NCBI RefSeq assembly: GCF_020520425.1
Contig: NC_079490.1
Span: 59,312,517-59,376,516, forward strand
DNA from: Spinacia oleracea
Lineage: Eukaryota; Streptophyta; Magnoliopsida; Caryophyllales; Amaranthaceae
Direction: 5' to 3'
DNA length: 64,000 bases
Under the pieces are notes generated by a model that had not been told where the DNA came from, did no database searches, and was given only the letters and a program-made list of their open reading frames with translations. A program made the translations under genes and the position numbers. Shown here one piece after another: positions 57,601 to 64,000 of this stretch (positions are counted from its first letter, which is position 1; the number at the start of each line of letters is the position of its first letter).

Positions 57601-60600
57601 TGGGGAGCAGGGAAGTTTTAGTTCTCTGTGAATAGGAAAAACCACACTGACTACAAGTCTTACATATATATTTCTAGTGCAGACAGATCAGATAATAACC
57701 AGTGAGAATGCAACTGCACTAGCTTAGGTACAGAAACCATTACATGAAAATAAATGAAGTTACCTAATCAGACACCGATATAAATGTTATAACCCCTTAA
57801 ATGATGCATAATCAAATAATCACAGGAAAAGAAACAAACAGAAGAGATGAGATAATTATTAAAGGGTGTGGTGACCGAGAGAGAAATAGGTCACAATCTC
57901 TTCATAAACACTATAGTACCACCTACCCAAACTCCTCTCGCTGTGCACCCAGCACAAGATAGAATTTAGGAGTAGAAGGTCTTCACAACATCAAAACCTA
58001 GCCAAAATCCTTTCCCTGATCGATGTTGGTGACTGGTGAGGAGTGGAGTGTGAGTTGAAAAAGTGGGAGACAGTCATGATAAACAGCTGAGTGAAGCAAA
58101 TGGAATTGACTTTAGGGTACTCTATGTGGGGCCCGTGGAGATTTTCCAAACGATACATATTTAAAAAGAGGGATCAGGCGGGAGACGACCCCTTCTGGAG
58201 CTGAAATATTCGGGTTATTCATGTTCGGGTAAGACGGGTTCTGGTTCATAAATTATTGTTCTGTTGGAGATTGCCCTCTTGCATATGAAGATGCAAGTCA
58301 ATGATTGACTAGGTTGTTCTATACTTTCCTTAGTACAAGAAAAGTTTGTTATATTTGTTAGTAGCTTGTATATATACAACACTCCATTTGTATTCATCAG
58401 TTAGTTGAGAAATAATAAAACAACACATTTTATTTAGCTCTCTCTCTTCCTCACGTAGTCAAGCCTTCTTCAATGGCTTCCCTACTCTTTCTCCAGGATT
58501 TTCTTCCACCTTAGATCATGAAATCTAACATGGTATCAGAGCGGGAACGATCCCGGCTCTATAATTCCGCATAAAATTTCCGTTCGGTTCAACTCATCAA
58601 TTTTTCCCCAATTTTTCTGCTTCGAATTTATTTTTGGGTCGATTTGAGTCAAAATTCGACGAATTAGGATGTAATTCGCCCTAATATCTCTTAATTCCGC
58701 TCACAAATCTTATTTCCAACCTTGAATCAAATGATTTTTGATTCTTGAGTTTTCCCCAAATTTTAGGGTTCTTGAAGATTTTGTGTGTTTGCAAGAATCT
58801 GAAAAATTGTTGATAGATTCTTGATGTGTTTCTGCATTCTTTGACGTTTTTGATCGAAGGATTTATCGGCTTCTCATTGCGGCGTTTTTTGTTAGTGTTT
58901 TCCGGTGGTTTTATGGGTGGTTCTCAAAGATTTTCGATCAATTTCATGTGTTTGCAATGGCGTCAGCAGATCTAGCACCACCATCACACCCACCGCGTTC
59001 ACACACCGACCTCTTCGGTGCCCCAATCGGTGATTCATTACTCTCTCCTGATTTCGAATCCGAGTCCTACATTTCGATATAATTGCCGAATACACACTTC
59101 AAATTAGTGATTCAATCCCGAAATATTCGCCGTCGGCGTTATAATATATCGCCGGGAGGTTTTCCAGCAACAGGGAGTTCTAATCACATTACTGTTGTTG
59201 CGATTACTGTAGCTGTTCTGCCTCAACCCTCTGTATTTTTGCTTCTGTCCAGAAATAGCTCACACTTGTTGGCGCAGCACCATTGGTTGTAGCACGCAAC
59301 GGATTCTCAGTAAGATTTACCTGTTTCGATTCAGTATGTGTGGTGTTTATTCGTAATTCTTGGATGTTGTTCTAAGATGTTGTAGTTTAAGATTCTGGTT
59401 AATCTTGGATTTGGGTAGTTCTTGATTAAACATTGAATTGAAGTATGAGTGTTTTGTTGAATGATGGAGGTTGGTTGTTGAATGATGGAGGTTGGTTTAT
59501 TGTGGCTCATTCTTTCAGACCCATAGAGGTCATTTTCAGACCCACAGTGGTCCTCTTTCCGACCCATAGTGGTCAGTTTCAACCCAAAGTGTTCAATTCT
59601 CAAAAGACCCAAAGGGTCAAATTCTCAAATTGCTTCTGTTTTGATCAATTTCTTCCTTCAGCTTTCTTTTTCATAGCTGAATTTCTCACTCTTTTCCTCT
59701 CAAACACATTATCCTTCATTTAGAGGTTATTCTTTGTGACCCATAGAGGTCTTTTTGTGACCCAACAGAGGTTGAGGTCTGTTCTGTGGCCCAACAGAGG
59801 TTGAGGTCTTCTTTTTGTTCTGAATTGTTTCTCTGAACCCCTTTTTTTTTGTTCTGAACCTAGATCAGTTAGATCGATTCTCTTTCTGATCGTTTCTCTG
59901 AACCTATTTTCTCTGAATTGTTTCTCTGAAGTTGATTTGACTCTTTTCTCTGAACCTTTACATATCCTCTCTAAATTTTGATCATGAATTCTATGATCCT
60001 TAAACATTTTTAAAGACATTTTCGAAATTCTTTTCATATCATCCCTAGGCATTCTAAACAAACATCTAGCCATCATGGAACTTTGCTTTGTTAACTGAAC
60101 CAAGTGATCCTCTCCAAGAAAGTTTTCTTCACTGAAGTTCTCATTAGGGACTTTATCGAAAGGAACACTCCATGATCATTCAGTTCAAGACCAGCCAAAT
60201 ATACTACTGGACCAGTGAATTCGTTGTTTTGCAAAAGCAGTACGGTCACATCAGGAATCATATTCAACAGGTTCATGCCAAGATGGATCTTGATGCTGAT
60301 GATTTTGTTGCTGTTACTGTGGGAAGTCAGTTTGTGTACATAGGTTTATGGGTGGAGCAGGGTTTGTGTAATGCTAAGTAAAATTTGTTTCAAGACCAGT
60401 TCAAATGAAATGGGTCACATTAGGGGTAAGCCGTCTGGGTTTACACATGATGAATGAGCATTCAACTCCAGTCCAGGGCTGCTCACAAGGATTGGTACAC
60501 TGCAGTTTGCAAAGGTGCCTTTTCACAATTTTAGTTCAAACTGAAAATGTTTTTCAACTATTTCCAGTTTGAGGGGGGATGTTGGAGATTGCCCTCTTGC

Positions 60601-63388
60601 ATATGAAGATGCAAGTCAATGATTGACTAGGTTGTTCTATACTTTCCTTAGTACAAGAAAAGTTTGTTATATTTGTTAGTAGCTTGTATATATACAACAC
60701 TCCATTTGTATTCACCAGTTAGTTGAGAAATAATAAAACAACACATTTTATTTAGCTCTCTCTCTTCCTCACGTAGTCAAGCCTTCTTCAATGGCTTCCC
60801 TACTCTTTCTCCAGGATTTTCTTCCACCTTAGATCATGAAATCTAACATGTTCATGACCCACTTTTTTCCGGTCGGGTTGATTTCTGACAGGTTTACCAG
60901 TATCACATTGGATCAAATAGACTTTGCATGTAAGAAATAAAATTCTTTCCCATGGGATAAACCAAAATGACATAGCACCTTATCCAGCATATTTAGTCTG
61001 AGAGGGACGGTCAGGGGCCTACTGACTGAATTGTTTGACGGATTTCGTTGATTATGTGCTAGAAGATTATGTGCTTTTAGGAATTTTTTTTTTATAATTA
61101 ACTTCTAAAAGATAATTCTATGATTCTATCGTTCCGAAATTTGGCTCTGGAGGTTAGTAAGAAACTTGAGGAGCCTATATAAATCTTCTCAAGGTTAGTT
61201 CAAAGAACTATATTAATTACACTCCTCACCATTGATACTCACTTGGTTCAAGCCCAAAAGCTAAAAAGAAAGAGAAAGAGTATCCGTACACAACGTGCTA
61301 GATCAATTCGTACAACTAGTCTTCTAGCATTTTAGCAGCAATTCGTATCAATTTGTAAAGAAGCATCACATTGTGGGGGTTTTTCAACTTTCAAGGTACA
61401 GGTGCAAAGCGTAAATCAACAGAATAATTAATCTACCACTTTAAATAACCAGTTTAGTTTGTTGATAAAATATACTTACTGACGCAGCCCGTTCAGGTTT
61501 TAGCCGTTTTTCTACAAAGTTCGCAAGCTTCTTGGCATACAACTCTCCGGTATCACTACAAACAAAAATAACAGATATCCATTTTTGTTAAGATCAATCA
61601 CCACTATAGCAAAGAATGTCTCCAATAATATGAAGTTCAGGTTGAGTACAATAATAAAGCTCTATACAACGGGAATTTAATGAAAGAAGCGGTAAAAGAA
61701 AAGAACAATGTATTATTAATTTATTACTTTATCATTGCTAAATTATTATTCTCAAGCACAAAAAAGAGGAAGAGGAAGAATAGAGGTGGTTTAAGTAACA
61801 GGTCCCAAACAAAATATATTTTTTATATAGGAAACTGTTGTATGATATTAGATAGACAGATTTGTTGTTTTAAGTTTATACCAAAGTTCTCCATCACAGA
61901 ATTCTCAATTCATAACAACGAATAAGCAAAGGTCGGATGGAAAAAAAGAAATTCAGTGGTAGATGCAAAGATGAAGTAAAAGATCTTAGTCATAGTTAAA
62001 AGACAATCAAATGAACCAAACTACACCTTTCTCATTGCATTTGAGTAATCTTTGCAATGTTTGCAAGGATTAACATTTAGCAATTAGCATACATTTGGAA
62101 GCAAAATCTAATAACCATAAAGAACAAAAAAAGAACTTATATAAGAAACGGCAGAAAGTAACAGTTGATTGTTCCAGAATTATCAAATAAGCTGAGAATG
62201 AAGGATATAACATGGTAAAGCTAATGCACCTTAAAGAAGAATCACCGCCAATCCTGGCCCTGACATTATCTTGACTTTCACCATGTCTCGTAAGTAATAT
62301 TGGCCGGGGTGTGAGATGGGTATTCACCTGCAATATAGTAAACAGCTACATGCTCAATAACAGATCAAAAGGCGCAGTATAATGACTAAAATCCAATACA
62401 TCAAACATGCTTATGAACTTTTGATTTAGAGTTTGCAAATTGTTGAATCAGAAAGCTGCTGAAATTTTAAAACACACAATATAAAAGTCTACCAAAAGCA
62501 AGGCCAAAACCCACTATTGCAACAAGTTAAAGTGCTAAACAGGGACATGTGAAAGAATACCCCATAAACTTAAACCCAAAGAGAAGAGAAATGCAACACT
62601 CGTTCCCACTAAATAGCCAATGAAGACTATCAACTACGGGAAATCATACCATATCTCAACGACCAAAGCACCCACTTGATCGAAGAAAAAACAACCTCCT
62701 TTTAAAAGCATATGCCCCTTTATCATTCTGAACTACTCTATGCTTAAAGCAATAGGGGCAATCCAATGAATCGCAACTTAACAAATAACCTCTTCCAACT
62801 TTTATCCATGACTATGCTTAACCAAACATAATTCATCTAGAGAGCTCAGTCAATTAGTTTGTCTTTTCATCAACTCAAAGTGCCTTAAGATTTCTCCAAA
62901 AAAAACCGGAGAGTTCGAGTATCCCAGTCACTCCAACAAAATCGACAACAAAGGCAACAATTTCTAGATGAGGAACTTGAATCTAGATGTTAAAGAGAAA
63001 TCCTTCAGTTTAGGATTTCCATAACAAATATTACCAGGTCTTGTTATCATTGACAATTAAGAAGGGATTAAATATTATTGTAAACTATTGTTAGATAATA
63101 ACACAATTTTTTATAAAGTTCTCTCTATATTACTGTATTTGGTTTTGTTTTTCTGAAGAACATGAGAAAATTTGAAACACTGATTTTTAGGATATGTCTT
63201 GGAGACAAACAGCATAAGCAGCGGCTGGCAGAACGAATTCACTCACATGTAGTAAGGTGCAGCAAAAGAAAAAAAAAGTAGAAAAAGCTTGTAAAGTTTT
63301 GGCATGCTAATAAGGAATGCTGATCATAGCACCAACATACCAAGAAAAAAACAATCCGCCCTGGAAGGTACCCACTGATGTTATTCAC
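54266..63388 (-). CDS. F2KP: 6-phosphofructo-2-kinase/fructose-2,6-bisphosphatase, 3' part
   Basis: Nine exons join in one frame: 63388-63341, 62327-62230, 61555-61480, 57570-57508, 57353-57262, 56575-56507, 56382-56319, 56224-56159 and 54343-54266 (stop). They encode the last 217 residues. All introns are GT-AG. The part seen is the bisphosphatase domain of the histidine phosphatase superfamily. It has the catalytic RHGES (exon 2), EINAG (exon 5), YPRGESYLDVIQR (exon 6) and the second histidine in VISHQ (exon 7). It ends MGVTGVQEKRYKLMD. The cytosolic enzyme makes and degrades fructose-2,6-bisphosphate, the inhibitor of cytosolic fructose-1,6-bisphosphatase. The kinase half and the plant N-terminal domain lie beyond 64000. 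Intron 3 (3.9 kb) hosts an LTR element; intron 8 (1.8 kb) hosts mitochondrial-type and LINE DNA. Confidence 0.96.
54406..55050 (-). mobile_element. 3' end of an RTE-type LINE, in F2KP intron 8
   Basis: On the minus strand 55050-54856 encodes the typical C-terminal phrase RRVARVAKGRGRPKKTRRKV and later SWRERIYVDD. The 3' end has the GATTCATGTTAGCCGACCC-type sequence (54471-54445) and a (TTG)n tail at 54421-54406. An AT microsatellite sits in the middle. The reverse transcriptase core is missing, as in most 5'-truncated LINE copies. Confidence 0.7.
54574..54662. repeat. AT microsatellite with TTTATA interruptions
   Basis: About 89 bp of AT units, broken near 54632-54642, within the LINE fragment. 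Confidence 0.95.
55190..55535 (+). other. Probable mitochondrial DNA insertion (NUMT)
   Basis: This GC-richer segment inside F2KP intron 8 carries a mitochondrial-type tRNA-Tyr. It is followed by about 240 bp (GGAGCATCCCGTCTAAAG, GTAGTTGCGACCAACAGCC) unlike the AT-rich surroundings. The limits are estimated from composition. That it is of mitochondrial origin is inferred from the tRNA type. Confidence 0.6.
55207..55289 (+). tRNA. tRNA-Tyr(GUA), plant-mitochondrial type
   Basis: 83 bases fold as a class II tRNA with a long variable arm. The acceptor stem GGGAGAG pairs with CTCTCCT, with a G-T at the end pair. The anticodon is GTA in GACTGTAAATC. The T arm is GCAGG-TTCGAAT-CTTGC. The form agrees with what I know of plant mitochondrial trnY, with several substitutions. 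Nuclear tRNA-Tyr genes have an intron, which is absent here. It is probably an inert passenger inside the intron. Confidence 0.75.
58262..58530 (+). repeat. 5' LTR of the 2.6-kb element
   Basis: It runs from TGTTGGAGAT to AAATCTAACA and is 269 bp. TATATATA at about 58369-58376 is the likely TATA box. Confidence 0.93.
58531..58542 (+). promoter_or_regulatory. Primer-binding site for initiator tRNA-Met
   Basis: TGGTATCAGAGC directly abuts the LTR. It is the standard Copia primer site. Confidence 0.9.
58957..59082 (+). CDS. Short 41-codon ORF at the gag position
   Basis: The first sizeable ATG frame after the primer site reads MASADLAPPSHPPRSHTDLF and stops at 59080-59082. Its position and the MA(S)-rich polar start fit the first residues of a Copia gag, truncated. 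No domain can be recognised. It may be non-coding. Confidence 0.3.
   Translation: MASADLAPPSHPPRSHTDLFGAPIGDSLLSPDFESESYISI
59518..59810 (+). repeat. Interspersed GACCC...GGTC repeats
   Basis: Imperfect palindromes GACCCATAGAGGTC and close variants lie at 59518, 59539, 59561 and 59738. Expanded forms with GACCCAACAGAGGTTGAGGTC start at 59759 and 59787. They lie in the interior of the 2.6-kb element. Confidence 0.7.
60580..60848 (+). repeat. 3' LTR of the 2.6-kb element
   Basis: It is 269 bp and identical to the 5' LTR except one T/C difference (ATTCATCAG against ATTCACCAG). Confidence 0.93.
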
Positions 63389-63723
63389 CTACACCAAGAA
63401 ATAGAAAAGGTCCGTCAACATGTATAAAAGCAACAATTACATCAGGCCAACTAGCAAGGACACTATGGGGCAGTTTTACTTCAGCAAATGATCAAACTTC
63501 AGCCAGAAATGTTCAACATGAAACAAAAAAGTGAGACAATAGGCAACAAGCTAACGAGCAGACAAAAAATGATGACCCGGAAAATTGGGCGTAAGGTTGA
63601 GGGGGGAGAGGAATTTACCAAGGCTTCCTTTCCTTCACTTGTAAACTCCTTCTCTTAACAGCTCAACTTATTTACAGTTCTTAGAACTAGTTTGAACTTA
63701 CTGGTGGTACTTGAACTATAATA

Positions 63724-64000
63724 CTCCCTCCGTCCCAGATTACTTGTTACACTTTCTTTTTTCGTCCGTCCCAGATTAGTTGTTACACTTTTAAATTAGG
63801 AATGACCCCACAATTATTATATTGTCTCTCTCTTCCCACAAAATTTTTTTCTGTCCCCACACCCTCTCTCATTCAATTAAAAAAAATACCCCACTAACTC
63901 CTATCACATCTACTTTTTCAATAACATAACAATTGATAACCAAACAACCACTTATCACCTAAAACTTTGTGCAAAGGTAAATGTAACTAGTAATTTGGGA
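63724..64000. mobile_element. Stowaway-type MITE or mariner end, cut by window edge
   Basis: After TA (63722-63723) the sequence CTCCCTCCGTCCCAGATTAC is a classic Stowaway/mariner terminus. The phrase GTCCGTCCCAGATTA.TTGTTACACTTT recurs at 63765-63793 as an internal copy. The other end lies outside the window. It is inside or just upstream of an F2KP intron. Confidence 0.75.

Larger units (their letters stand above)
58262..60848 (+). mobile_element. Young 2.6-kb non-autonomous LTR retrotransposon in F2KP intron 3
   Basis: LTRs of 269 bp (58262-58530 and 60580-60848) differ at one base by eye. TGTTC duplications (58257-58261 and 60849-60853), an initiator tRNA-Met primer site (58531-58542) and a purine tract (GAGGGGGGA, about 60571-60579) complete the structure. 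The 2049-bp interior has no protease, integrase or reverse transcriptase. It is inserted antisense to F2KP. Small size, short LTRs and lack of pol make it a TRIM/SMART-like or deletion derivative of a Copia element. Confidence 0.93.

Noticed and set aside
60172-60381. 70-codon frame near the 3' LTR of the 2.6-kb element
   Set aside because: No motif or family resemblance. Length is within chance expectation.

Overview
The window is nuclear DNA from a flowering plant. Three spliced or plant-type genes (a CHUP1-like actin-binding protein, an ATL-type RING-H2 ubiquitin ligase and the plant bifunctional enzyme F2KP), plant LTR retrotransposon lineages (Copia, Athila-type Gypsy), a CACTA transposon end, Stowaway MITEs and a plant-mitochondrial-type tRNA-Tyr insertion all point there. 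A eudicot, perhaps of the Caryophyllales, is my guess; the sequence alone does not prove it. There is no operon-like or bacterial content.

Positions 1-17,968 are a nest of retrotransposons. The 3' half of a Copia element (A, + strand, 1-3951) abuts a fragment of another LTR (3952-4467, minus orientation). That fragment abuts the tail of a second copy of the same Copia family (A', from 4468). The LTR of A' is split by a complete 12.1-kb Athila-type Gypsy element on the minus strand (5747-17835, target-site duplication GCAGC). The Athila element has gag, pol, a third ORF, a tRNA-Asp primer site and arrays of the palindrome CGCCCGATCGGGCG.

Positions 18,547-21,540 hold the end of a CACTA-type transposon, a six-copy array of a 170-bp tandem repeat, a possible Ulp1-like terminal exon and an unresolved minus-strand gene fragment. 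Positions 21,541-43,609 can be parsed to the base. A solo LTR (X, duplication ACGCT) was hit by Copia element B (21796-31312, duplication CTTTT) and by its relative C (32003-42452, duplication GTTTG). B carries a nearly intact 1321-codon gag-pol with two nonsense codons. C has almost identical LTRs, yet its coding region is decayed beyond function. That is the signature of a non-autonomous element moved in trans, and it is the most interesting system in the window.

Positions 43,610-50,000 are AT-rich intergenic DNA with MITE-like elements, duplicated blocks and a long TA microsatellite. The gene-bearing end follows. The CHUP1-like gene (+, 50041-51688, five exons, one GC-AG intron) converges on the RING-H2 gene (-, 52870-52280). 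Upstream of the latter lies the 3' part of F2KP (-, 63388-54266, nine exons covering the fructose-2,6-bisphosphatase domain, continuing beyond the window). F2KP introns have absorbed a young 2.6-kb non-autonomous LTR element (58262-60848, duplication TGTTC), a mitochondrial-type DNA segment with tRNA-Tyr(GUA), and the 3' end of an RTE-type LINE. The three genes are unrelated in function; F2KP sets fructose-2,6-bisphosphate levels and so the split between sucrose and starch.
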